DNA of 12,211 nt, from the NCBI GenBank assembly GCA_034696485.1, contig JAQIWT010001142.1, positions 1-12,211 of the forward strand, read 5' to 3'. Under the pieces are notes generated by a model. That model worked only from the letters and a program-made list of their open reading frames with translations, was not told where the DNA came from and did not search any database. Origin of the DNA: Isohypsibius dastychi (lineage: Eukaryota; Tardigrada; Eutardigrada; Parachela; Isohypsibiidae). Made by a program: the position numbers and the translations under genes. Shown piece by piece: positions 1-7,797 of this stretch. Position 1 is the first letter of the stretch; every line of letters begins with the position of its first letter.

Positions 1-25
1 AAATTTGTAACCAAAAATAACCCTA

Positions 26-43
26 CCCCCCCCCCCCCCCCCC
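26..43. repeat. poly-C homopolymer near left edge
   Basis: Eighteen consecutive C bases lie 25 bases from the left end. The window also ends in a long G run, so the two edges are complementary homopolymers. This may be genuine G/C-tract DNA, which is common in some invertebrate introns and intergenic regions, or a place where assembly stalled. There is no hexamer-type telomeric repeat around it. Confidence 0.95.
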
Positions 44-690
44 TTCAACTCATAACAGTTTACTCAGTTAATTTCTTCGACGAATTCCAAATGGACAAAA
101 ATATCGAAATCTTCAGGAATATTAAGGATCTTTCCTCAGCGAATTTTTCAGTTATCTCTTTCCCTGTAGGAAAAATTCCTTCGTGCGGTTGTGTGGTTGT
201 ACTTCCCACTATAGTTTTTAAATCCTGTCCATAGTCTTGTTTTACTTGGTTAGGCTCAACTTCGTCACTTATGAGCAAGAATTCTGCCGGAATCGTAATT
301 TGTCTATGAAATTGCATTCGATTGCGAGCATTTGCTCTGACTGTGGTCGTTTACATTCAATCATGGCGTCGCTCGAACCAGGTTGCCAAGGAAGTTATGA
401 AGCATGTTATGAAGCATGTAGCTGTCGGAAACACCATAAAAAAAATCTGGCTCTCCACGCCTGAGTATTATTCTTAATAAGAGAATCTCCCGATCCGAGT
501 GAAGAATCTGCAGTTTGGATAAACTGCATGACTCTCGCTCTAAACGGGTGACCTATAATAGATGGTCGAAGGCAGTTTCTGATTTTATTCGGCAGGAATA
601 GGGCCACAAGAATTTCTTCAATTTTCGTCGTATGCACAGGAGTATTTCTTGATCTCGCAGCTTGCTGTTTTTCTCGCACGTCAAGCGATC
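44..690. other. no supported gene
   Basis: Short open frames exist on both strands, the longest being 85 codons on the minus strand at 60-317. None shows a recognisable domain, splice context or composition beyond what is expected by chance at this base composition. The only local structure is a perfect 12-base duplication, GTTATGAAGCAT, at 394-405 and 406-417. Confidence 0.5.
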
Positions 691-696
691 AAAATA

Positions 697-849
697 ATTG
701 AGTCTACGCTCTTTCGACTCGACGATCGTTGTACCGGATCGACCAAAACGTAACCTGCCCAGAGTGGATTATCAGAAACTCAACAAAGGAAGTTTTCAAC
801 CTAAAGAGAAAACGAGTGATTCACTGATGGAGGGATTGTGGTGTCCTTG
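697..849 (+). pseudogene. short protein-like fragment, possibly retroelement-derived
   Basis: A stretch of about 50 codons, open between a TAA just upstream and a TGA near 847, contains the basic motif RPKRNLPRVDYQKLNKGSF. Arg/Lys-Pro-rich segments followed by a V-D/N-Y motif occur in linker regions of several retroelement polyproteins, so a retroelement remnant is possible. This is only a resemblance. No integrase, reverse transcriptase or protease motif is found nearby, no long terminal repeats are seen, and the segment has no start codon of its own. It could equally be a chance open frame. Confidence 0.15.
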
Positions 850-1103
850 AGAAAAGGTCACCATTGTTGTTCTTTGATAACTATTGGAACTGGTACTTTC
901 TCTATGTTCTCGGATGGAGAACATTTTGTCGACTTTTAAGACGAAATAAAGCTACTTATTCCCTTGTTCCTGACGTTCTCGAGATCTGACAGCGGTCCTG
1001 CTAAAGTCTGCGCCAAACGAAATGGTCTCAGGTGATTCAGTGCATTTTACTCGGGGGTCATTTTTCCCGATGACAACGGTTACAGTACACTCATTACATT
1101 GAA

Positions 1104-1424
1104 GTGAACCCAGACCATGAAGATGCTGCGCATCTGTGCAATTCTGCCCTCAGAAGAGGTGTCCCAGAAAATGTCCCAGAAAACATGTTACGACCTCACA
1201 GCCCAGGCATGTTTTTTCGAAACGTGGCCCGAATTAACAGATGGATTCTTCTACACGATTTGATGTCCACGCTCCAATACATGCTTATGAAAGGGTCTTT
1301 GAATCAGTTTGTTGAGCAACGAATCGAGTTCGGAGAAACACGAAAAAGCATCAGATGGATACCGGTGACAAACAGCTCTTTAATACTTCTAGAAACCATC
1401 ACAGACGCATTCGATGTTGATTGA
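1104..1424 (+). pseudogene. open protein-like segment, unknown family
   Basis: This 106-codon open stretch is read from a GTG, with no in-frame ATG near its left end, so it would be an internal exon or a gene fragment rather than a complete gene. It contains a duplicated VPEN motif encoded by a 12-base tandem repeat (GTCCCAGAAAAT at 1161-1172 and GTCCCAGAAAAC at 1173-1184), then a mixed hydrophobic and charged region with L-L-H-D-L-M and E-F-G-E-T-R-K. Immediately upstream, a different frame reads FYSGVIFPDDNGYSTL (about 1046-1093) and then meets a stop, as if one frameshift separates the two pieces. No family is recognised. A decayed gene or an exon is possible, and so is chance. Confidence 0.25.
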
Positions 1425-1770
1425 TCTTGAAAAAGTCATGGTCTTTTTCGGAACGGTTGCGTTTGGAGTATTTAAGCAACATTAATTACATAACTCGAGC
1501 ACTGGTCAAACTATTTTCGCGATTGAGCCCGTTGAATTTAATCATTGATTCCGGCTAGTTCTGGCAGATTGACACGAATGCAAATACGTACAAAATACGC
1601 CTCTAACATTGAAAAACGTCGTGAAGCCTGTAATGTCCGAAAACCATTGGCAGGAAAGATTCTCAATTACGAGCTCACTAACGAAAATCGCTAGCTCAAC
1701 ATCCACTGATCGAATTCATTTGAAACGAATGATAGCATGTCAGAACTTTTGATCAGCTTTGATCCAGAAG

Positions 1771-2150
1771 TTATGGACTGAAAATCCTGGAGATTTCGAT
1801 TGAAAATTCACATCCTTCTAAAGAATTTCCCATCGGACAGACATCGTGAAACACTGATCGAAAGCTTCGATGTCAAGCCCTTCCAAAGGCTCGTCCAAAG
1901 GTGCCAACCAAACAAACATCAGAATTCCCATTTGAACAACTGTTGGAAAAATTGAATGTGATTCTTTCCATTTCAAAGTCAGAGAATGGGCCAACCTTGT
2001 CGTCATCAACTTATGAACCTCAGAGAAATTCGTCTGGTTCCTGAACCGATCGGGGGATACTAGCATCACCCGCAATCTTACGGCAAAGAATATCAGAAGA
2101 TGCGCTTCGTGCCGTGTTCGTAGCAGGCTTAGTCGACGATTCCACCTGAC
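1771..2150 (+). pseudogene. decayed coding-like stretch with two in-frame stops
   Basis: One plus frame reads protein-like sequence for about 125 codons, interrupted by only two TGA stops. It includes the segments EFPFEQLLEKLNVILSISKS and RISEDALRAVFVAGLVDD, both with helix-like spacing of Leu, Ile and Val. The opposite strand is open for 137 codons across most of the same stretch (1818-2231) but gives a product without a recognisable domain. This segment directly precedes the exon chain at 2194-2947 in another frame, so both may belong to one degraded gene. No family is recognised. Confidence 0.2.
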
Positions 2151-2193
2151 AAACTCAGATGAGCCAAGTACCCATGGCCCTTCAAAACCTTCG

Positions 2194-2947
2194 ATGTCGC
2201 CAGGAAATGTGAGACTAGACACAGACGACAATCAGTCAATGGACTTGGAAGGAGAGACAGAGCAAACCGGACTAGAACAAGAGGTTGAAGTTAAAAAAGT
2301 TCGGACGAGGAAGTGCAGCTGATAGGGGCTGAAATTGATCTGGTTAACATTTCTGATGACGGGCTGAGTGAGAATTCGATTTTTCCTGACTCTCTGTACA
2401 GCTTGAATCCATGTCATTGTAAGAATTCTCAAGTAATTAGGTCCAGGAAGCCGAGTTAGGGGAAAAGACAGACGAGTACAAATCGACATTGGGTGGAGGA
2501 CGAGGTGCGCGGTTTCTTGGAACAAGCAGGGGAAGTCGCTAAGCTCTGTGGGGAATATTACAATGTGAGTATTTCAACAAAATGTACGTGTGCCGTGTGC
2601 CGACTCCGAAAAATTGTGGGAAATCATTAATTCAGTGGAAAGAGAAGAGCCTTCTTGGACAAAATCGAAACTTCAGCATGGCACTTAAATGCATCCTCTC
2701 CCCAAAGCTGACACAGCGGCAATGCTTGTACTTCATGAAACTGCGTTGTTTGTAGGAGAGCTATAACCAGGTTCTATGACTTTGAACAAATGGATATTTT
2801 TGGAGGTGAGAACAATTTTCAAATTTTTTTTTAGACGCTGAGAATATCCTTTTGAAACACTACCGAGCTCTGCAAGCTGCCGGCTCAGGTGTTGTGTCAT
2901 ATGAGAGATGTCTCGACAGAATCGCAAAACTGGAAAAACAGCGCTGA
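2194..2947 (+). CDS. putative six-exon gene or its decayed remnant, unknown function
   Basis: A chain of plus-strand segments joins without a stop when split as 2194-2289, 2319-2432, 2472-2564, 2636-2727, 2756-2805 and 2835-2947, giving about 185 residues that end at a TGA. The frame of the first piece extends open to about 2017. Seen directly: an acidic Ser/Asp/Glu-rich N-terminal third (MDLEGETEQ, NISDDGLSEN), a middle part with HWVEDEVRGFLEQAG and CGEYYN, and a helical C-terminus (LLKHYRALQAAG, RIAKLEKQR). The donor GTGAGT at 2565 with acceptor ATTCAG at 2635, and the donor GTGAGA at 2806 with a T-tract acceptor at 2834, are good matches. The other junctions are weaker, and four introns would be 28-39 bases, shorter than most animals use. 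The acidic tail next to a W-containing helical segment is loosely like a transcription-factor or transposon accessory protein, but no family is recognised. Indels in a dead gene would explain the same frame changes. Confidence 0.3.
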
Positions 2948-3102
2948 CGGTTTGGCTCACCTCGTGTGGAAACGTGCCAAAAGGAGCGCTAAAAAAACTA
3001 TTCGTATCAACCAAGGAATATGAGGACGCATTCCTCGCATCTTATGGAACGCATCTTTCCATTGGTGCAAGAAAGGCTCAGGATTTGTATGTGTATGAAT
3101 AA
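2908..3102 (+). pseudogene. overlapping open segment after the exon chain, unknown
   Basis: A 64-codon ATG-started frame overlaps the end of the chain above in a different frame and ends at TAA. It reads plausibly in its second half (KKLFVSTKEYEDAFLASYG), while a third frame reads ADGLAHLVWKRAKRSAKK over 2944-2998. Two mutually exclusive protein-like frames in the same 150 bases suggest either a frameshifted continuation of the upstream gene or chance. There is no domain match. Confidence 0.15.
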
Positions 3103-3560
3103 CATGCTTCGACCTCCCATATGATGTTCTTGTGATGCACCTGTAGGAGTTCAGACGTTTACCAAACAAAGATCAAACAATCGATGCGTTGGTGAAGCCA
3201 AAGCACAGAAACAACGATAATTTTTTTATTCGTATTACTGTCAAACGACGCTTCATTCTGATCCATGTTTTAATCCCAAACCAGAATGTGCATGACGCTA
3301 TTCATCCGAGTACTTCTGTTCGAGAAAAGTTAAAATAAAGGAAGCGTCACCTCGTGATGTCATCGCTTTGTGCTTGGAGCAATGCGCTCCGTGACTTCTT
3401 AATAATTACCGCAAGCCCGCGAGGTTCAATAATCACCCGCGAGGCTTCATGATCCTCAAAACCCTCTGCACCACCACTTGTCGCATCAAGTTGGTGAAAA
3501 AATGGTTGCCACTATTCGACCCTTCTATGAAAATAGGTTCCAGATAGCTCTATAGACCTC
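3103..3560. other. no supported gene; small tandem duplication
   Basis: Nothing convincing is coded here. A degenerate 20-base tandem pair starts at 3416 and 3436, each unit beginning CCCGCGAGG followed by TTCA or CTTCATG. An AATAAA lies at about 3335, but no clear gene ends there. Confidence 0.5.
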
Positions 3561-3562
3561 CA

Positions 3563-3924
3563 TTGCTCAATGGAGTTCTATTCCGATGTACTGCTCTACT
3601 TATGTTTCTCGTGAAACACTAAGCAATCACTTCAAGCTGGTGACTGGCCGAAAATTCAGTTCACTGTCAGCACGGAAGACCTTTGAAATGAACTGAGAAA
3701 AGGCAAATTGATAGCTGTTTGTGACCCCACGATCTGTCAAACTTCAGCTAAAAGCTGCAGACACTCGACAATCACGGTTCGTGTTTGAAGGTGAGTGGTA
3801 CGAATTTGATCACCCCACAAAACTGAGAAACCTGGAGCCTAGCCATCTACTTACACAAGAGACTCTGGTTGCCATACGAATTCAAGATAACCGTCAGCCT
3901 GAAAGCTTTGCCCCCCAAGCTTAA
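3563..3924 (+). pseudogene. three protein-like frames in succession, possible decayed exon(s)
   Basis: Three plus frames look protein-like in turn. One reads YVSRETLSNHFKLVTGRKF up to a TGA near 3690. A second reads DWPKIQFTVSTEDL, a stop, and then NELRKGKLIAVCDPT. The third, a 67-codon frame at 3721-3924, reads RFVFEGEWYEFDHPTKLRN and ends at TAA. Inside it the bases GGTGAGTGG at about 3789 match a splice donor, so the segment could be an exon end. No start codon context or family is evident, and this is best recorded as a possible remnant. Confidence 0.2.
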
Positions 3925-4728
3925 CTCAGCTGACAACAGATGATTGCCAGTTCAGTAAGGAACCCAGTTCCGGCCACTCAGTTAGACGAGCATGTCTATG
4001 CCATAGTCAGAACTGTTGAATTTGCTAGTCCCTTATTCAGCATGACGTGAACCCCAGTAAAAAATCTAAGTTCGTTCTGGGGTTCAAACGGTCGTCCAGC
4101 CATGAACAAAAATATTCGATTGACATTCTGTTGTTAACCTTACTTGAACTGAATTGCAATCTCGGAAATTAATCGCACAAGTTGGCGTTCGGCTAGTATT
4201 CGGTTGACATTCGACGGATTTGCGGTGGTGAAATGAGAACAGAAAAAAATCATTTTACAGCAGCGTTTACAGGAGGAGAAGTGCACTATGTTTCACCACC
4301 TTCGCCACGCAAGGCTGACGACCTATCTTTACTGTTTATAACCTATCCTACTCCACCAACTCTTTACCTGTGCTGACGAACCTATGTTATCAGTGATTAA
4401 GCGTAGTAACCTGTGGAGAAGAACAGGCTTTATAGGGTGATGAACTAAATTGCCTTCGGCAGCTTCACGTTTTGCATTATAGGTGAAAACAGTAACTCTG
4501 CAGGATCGTCAACTCTGCATCCTCTTGCATATTTCGCAAAGTCTTTGATTTTTGCATATATCCAAGTCAAAATTTGTTGGAAATGCCAGAAACTCAATTT
4601 TCGGATAATTTTCTAACTGAGACGTCTGAAATGGCTCCGTTGTTTGCTGCAAGAACATTCAGCAGATTTTATCTTGCGATGTAATCTGCTCGCTTGAAGG
4701 AACTTTTCTTTGTTTAAAGTTCATTGAC
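3925..4728. other. no supported gene; one perfect 10-bp hairpin
   Basis: No open frame of note occurs on either strand. The one clear structure is an inverted repeat at 4048-4086: TGAACCCCAG, a 19-base loop, then CTGGGGTTCA, a perfect 10-base-pair stem. No T-tract follows it and no gene lies beside it, so its role is unknown. Confidence 0.55.
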
Positions 4729-5060
4729 AGATCAGAATTTGGTTGAATCCACATCAGTTCACGGATACAACAGTGGGATTCGGTGGAATTTCAGAAAAGA
4801 GGGTTTTCATGAAAATTCGAAATTCAACCGAATATCTTCTGCTGGGGAAGGCACTGCCAGGAATAGCCGTAGACTTCAGAATGACCGAGCGAACCGCCAA
4901 TGCAGTGACACAAAAGAAAGGTGGTCTGTTTTTGAGTAGACCTGAAAGTCACCTCACCCACCGAAATGTTCCCTACAGATGGTTCACATTGCCTCCAGCT
5001 CATTCACATTACAGATCACACTGTGCACGTGAGACGGGATCGATTGTTCAGGCCCTTTGA
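4729..5060 (+). CDS. possible exon, unknown protein
   Basis: An open stretch of 110 codons starts right after a plausible acceptor (a T-rich tract, then TTGACAG ending at 4728) and runs to a TGA at 5058-5060. A GTGAGA donor match at about 5029 could end the exon sooner, in phase 1. The product is rich in Arg, Thr and Gly (TVGFGGISEKRVFMKIRNS and LPGIAVDFRMTERT are typical pieces) and has a His-rich end. There is no in-frame ATG near its left end. I cannot place it in a family, and no partner exon could be fixed on either side. It could be one exon of a gene whose remainder has decayed. Confidence 0.25.
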
Positions 5061-5809
5061 CTTTGATTCTGGAACCAGATTAACGCAAAGATAAAGAGTC
5101 ACTATTCGGCAATAGGGTTCGCTGAGCAGGAGAACCCACGATCGTTCTACTCCTCCAAGAATCTTCATGGCAGAACCACCACAACCAAACAAAGCGCTAG
5201 TACCATTTACAATCATCACAACGAGGAATCAAGCCAGAAGTCGGGCTGAAACTCGCCCCGGGGTGTTAGTCTTCAGATGAACTCGACATGAGTTGCCTTC
5301 ATACGACTGGCGTTCGCTGTGTTTTCCGCTCTTGATTGTCAGCGTTATCCTAGAGCAATCTTTTCTAGTTTCCTAGTTTCGTGTTGGGTTGAGGGGATGT
5401 TTGAAGATGAGGAACAATCAAATTTTTTCTCATCTCACAGGTGTAGTTTATAAATGGACTCAATGAACTGTTGAGTTCAGGGAACTCGATCTGGCAGCCT
5501 TTCGTGCAGTCTGATCTCACAGACAAATTATGCTCTGCCGAACAATCGCAACGTTAGCTGCGTTCGGCTGGAGAGTTGGATTAATAAGGAGCCGCCGTCA
5601 TATTTTTTGCCGGAATTTTGGTTTTTTAGTGGAACATGTTTAGAACTTGGATTTCTCCGCAAAGACGCTGGAACGTTTTCTTCACGTTGAGGGCATACTA
5701 TGCAAATTCATGTAAAACATGGATTATGTTTCTTGCTGGGGAATCATGGTTTCCGCCCGCCTGGAAACGTGATTCGTTGCATCATGGAATCATATTTCTA
5801 GCCGGCTAA
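5061..5809. other. no supported gene
   Basis: Both strands are broken by stops throughout, except for a 67-codon minus frame at 5016-5219 that lacks recognisable features. A short imperfect hairpin, GTTTCC/GGAAAC, sits at 5749-5768. I see no regulatory or repeat structure that I can defend. Confidence 0.5.
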
Positions 5810-6262
5810 AAGCGCCGTCTGATCCGGACGGCACATTTCAGTGATCCAAATAACGAAAAGAGGGAGCCAGAGTTGATCACGACTATGACAGCCCCGGCAA
5901 ATGCCGTATGGCTGATTACCGGTAAGGTGACTTACCTTAATCAAGATGATCAACCAGTCATCAGGGAGTCTACCAGCTACATAAGATCCTATGCATCACA
6001 AAATTGACTCTCTGCTTTTCCTGTTTGCTGAACAGCCCATGAATATAAAGTTCACCAGCATCGAAAATTCCACATACAATACAACTTCATATTTGCCTGC
6101 GGGATTCGGCTACGAAGAATTTGGTCTACGGGCATAATAGCCACCTACGTACAGAATGTTTTCGAACAACCAACATTCGACTCTGAGGACGTACACAAAA
6201 CATACGTCACGTTGCCATGCACTTTGTTTCCGAAACGAAACATTGGGCACTTTGCAAAATAA
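5810..6262 (+). CDS. possible two-exon gene fragment, unknown protein
   Basis: Exon one is open from after a TAA at 5807 to 5921 and reads DPNNEKREPELITTMTAP and then AVWLIT. A strong donor (G|GTAAGG at 5922) and a strong acceptor (CTTTTCCTGTTTGCTGAACAG ending at 6035, apart from one interruption) enclose a 114-base intron. Joining in phase 1 continues for 75 more codons without a stop (HEYKVHQHRKFHIQYNFIF and VFEQPTFDSEDVHKTYVTL) to TAA at 6260-6262. The joined open frame is about 112 codons, or about 88 from the ATG at 5884. The last 27 codons lie in the left arm of the foldback at 6181-6392, so this terminus may be a later insertion. If unspliced, the first frame simply continues to a stop at about 6003. 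No family is recognised, and the support is the matching splice phase plus two open exons. Confidence 0.3.
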
Positions 6263-6392
6263 CTGCATTTGATTGACTTTTAACATTTTCTGTACACCTG
6301 GAATGTACTTTTGACTTCGTTAAAGTGCCCAATGTTTCGTTTCGGAAACAAAGTGCATGGTAACATGGCGTATGTTGTGTACGTCCTCAGAG
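6181..6392. mobile_element. foldback (MITE-like) element with about 72-base arms
   Basis: The left arm, 6181-6253, is the near-perfect reverse complement of the right arm, 6322-6392. Both begin CTCTGAGGACGTACACA at the outer end. The inner 39 bases (CCATGCACTTTG to GGGCACTTT) match without any difference. The arms differ by a 2-base gap and a few substitutions near the middle. The loop is 68 bases, too short to code for anything. A transcript would fold into a long stable hairpin. No target-site duplication is obvious just outside the arms. The size and shape fit a foldback miniature transposon or a hairpin RNA locus, and neither is proven. Confidence 0.8.
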
Positions 6393-6784
6393 CTCTGGCT
6401 TGACATGAATCAATGATTCAGTAATTCTCCCTGAACGACGTTGTGAAGTTCCAGGCAGATCACTCTTACCAGCTTGCCAATTCGAGTTTTTTCTCCCTGA
6501 ATAGTTTTGGAAGGTGTTTGGGCTGATTCCCCGAGAAACACAAATACTTGCTGTCTTCATTTGCTATAAGAGTATCGGTTCAGTGAAGTGGAAACCGTAA
6601 TCATCAGACTTCATGGTCAACGAGATGGCAAAAACACGGTTTTTGAATCATAGTGTTTCGTGATGTCTGACCAATTGCTGGTCCATGTACGAACGTTTGG
6701 AGAATTCGTTTGACCCCTGTGAAAGATTCCGACTTAGTGTTCTGACCATTTGGCAACCGCGTTTAACCACATAAAAGTACGCTT
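6393..6784. other. no supported gene
   Basis: This 390-base spacer between the foldback and repeat R1 has no open frame above 60 codons, no tandem repeat and no recognisable regulatory signal. Confidence 0.5.
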
Positions 6785-7212
6785 TTGCGGAAGGTTGTAT
6801 CTATGGTAAGTAGCAACGTATTGTTTTCTTCCTTTCCGAGTAATGGCCTGGATATAACCGAAGGTTCAAGATCGAGCCTGTCGGTTCAACTCCTCTGTCA
6901 GTTTTCACTCAAAAAATCCAAAGAAAATACTATAAAAAAGTAGAAAGAAATTCATACAGCGTAGCACTTTTGCATTTTTGATTTGTCGCAAATCTGAATT
7001 TAGAAAAACATTCGAAGTTCAAGTGAAGACGATGCGGGCGGGTTCTTTTTGGACAACAAGGATGATCTAGAAACCTAGACAACAACTCGTATTAACGGAA
7101 TTTATTTCGAATGTATGGTTGATCTGTCGCCTCAATTCGTAATGCCTATAAAGGTTCGCAAGAGAATTGATGCTAGATTCGTGGTTTGAGATCCTACGGC
7201 AACCTTCCGCAA
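6785..7212 (+). mobile_element. repeat R1: MITE-like unit with 13-bp inverted termini
   Basis: The unit begins TTGCGGAAGGTTG (6785-6797) and ends with its exact reverse complement, CAACCTTCCGCAA (7200-7212). A second copy, R2, lies inverted at 10380-10725. The two match strongly over 6785-7090 (for example GATATAACCGAAGGTTCAAG and AAATCTGAATTTAGA) and again over 7200-7230, where 31 bases agree perfectly and extend 18 bases beyond the terminus. R1 carries about 80 bases more than R2 near its inner end. No transposase is encoded. This is a non-autonomous element, or one arm of the long terminal inverted repeat of a larger element. Flanking target duplications could not be identified. Confidence 0.75.
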
Positions 7213-7617
7213 TATGTCCCACGAGCATCTGCCGAAGGTATTTTAAGGGGAAAACGATTCCCCAGCCAAAAAAGACCCAGAGAAAAGACGGGAAAACGAG
7301 CCTTCTCCTCATACGCGAAGAAATTGCTTCCTTTAATGTGTGTGTGTACACTGTACAGCATATTTCTTCCATCCATACATGGGTTCTATTTTCGTCGAAT
7401 ACTGTCCTTTCACCACCGTCTAGGATCTGCTTTTTCTCAACCTCATCAAAAGTGTTTCCGCACGTTATTTCTGAATTTTTTGGAATTACCTCCGGGCGAC
7501 CCTCGACCATTTGTTCGTGGGAAAGATTGCGAAAGATTGTCACAAAGGGATTCCGACTTGTTGTTTTTCGGACAAGGGATTTTGTACGAGCAGTACGGAT
7601 CTTACGAGTCGTTGTCT
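7067..7617 (-). CDS. longest minus-strand open frame, doubtful, unknown
   Basis: The minus strand is open from a TAG near 7618 down to a stop at 7067, about 180 codons. It includes a hydrophilic N-terminal half (HEQMVEGRPEVIPKNSE, FDEVEKKQILDGGER) and a hydrophobic stretch, FLWVFFGWGIVFPL, that could cross a membrane. There is no ATG until FRNLSHEQM, so the natural start would be that Met, giving about 150 residues. The frame begins inside repeat copy R3 and ends inside R1, and two plus frames (7186-7746 and 7167-7619) are open over the same bases. Triple openness makes any one frame weak evidence. Of the three, the minus product has the most protein-like composition. It may be a remnant of the repeat family's own gene. 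Confidence 0.2.
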
Positions 7618-7730
7618 AAATTTTCAGGAGGTCACTGTTGTCCTGAAAGAACTCGCATACATCGTCTTCAATTAAACTTTGAAATCAGCTCTGAACTGAA
7701 AACTGCGACAAGTCCAAAATGCAAAAATCA
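7605..7730 (-). repeat. repeat R3: diverged partial copy of the R1/R2 unit
   Basis: Read on the plus strand, this segment aligns with the reverse complement of R1 from about 7090 back to 6963. Shared anchors are CGAGT-GTTGTCTA, TGTTGTCC-AAAGAAC, CATCGTCTTCA, TGCGACAA and AAAATGCAAAA, with scattered differences. It is clearly older or more diverged than R2. R1 and R3 face each other and form an inverted pair around a loop of about 515 bases. Confidence 0.65.
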
Positions 7731-7752
7731 ATTATTCATTCGGTGAAGTTGT

Positions 7753-7797
7753 GTGAGTTGTTGCCTAGGTTTCCATGCCAAGTTTTTAAAAACTTGG
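7753..7797 (-). repeat. repeat R4 fragment ending in a 20-bp palindrome
   Basis: The bases GAGTTGTTGCCTAGGTTTCC repeat the inner part of R1 and R2 (TTGTCTAGGTTTC in both). The fragment then runs into the perfect 20-base palindrome CCAAGTTTTTAAAAACTTGG at 7778-7797, where R2 has CTGTTTTTAAAGAAC. It is probably a second fragment of the same family laid beside R3. Confidence 0.55.

Noticed and set aside
26-43. Telomere at the C run or G run
   Set aside because: The runs are pure homopolymers with no telomeric hexamer or similar unit beside them.
60-317. 85-codon minus frame at the left edge
   Set aside because: It is protein-like in parts but short, with no domain or splice context, and frames of this length are expected by chance several times in 12 kb.
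1818-2231. 137-codon minus-strand frame
   Set aside because: The opposite strand gives more protein-like sequence in two frames over the same bases, and the minus product has no domain, so it was treated as a shadow.
697-3924. A complete LTR retrotransposon
   Set aside because: No long direct repeats, primer-binding site, polypurine tract or reverse-transcriptase, integrase or protease motifs were found.
6892-6902. tRNA-like B box GGTTCAACTCC inside R1
   Set aside because: No matching A box lies at the right distance, no cloverleaf can be drawn, and the R2 copy lacks the motif at the same place, so a tRNA gene or SINE promoter is not supported.
7186-7746. 186-codon plus-strand frame, the longest ATG frame of the window
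   Set aside because: It crosses the boundary between unique loop and repeat R3, overlaps two other long frames, has no recognisable domain and looks compositionally random. It is listed only as part of the multi-frame openness.
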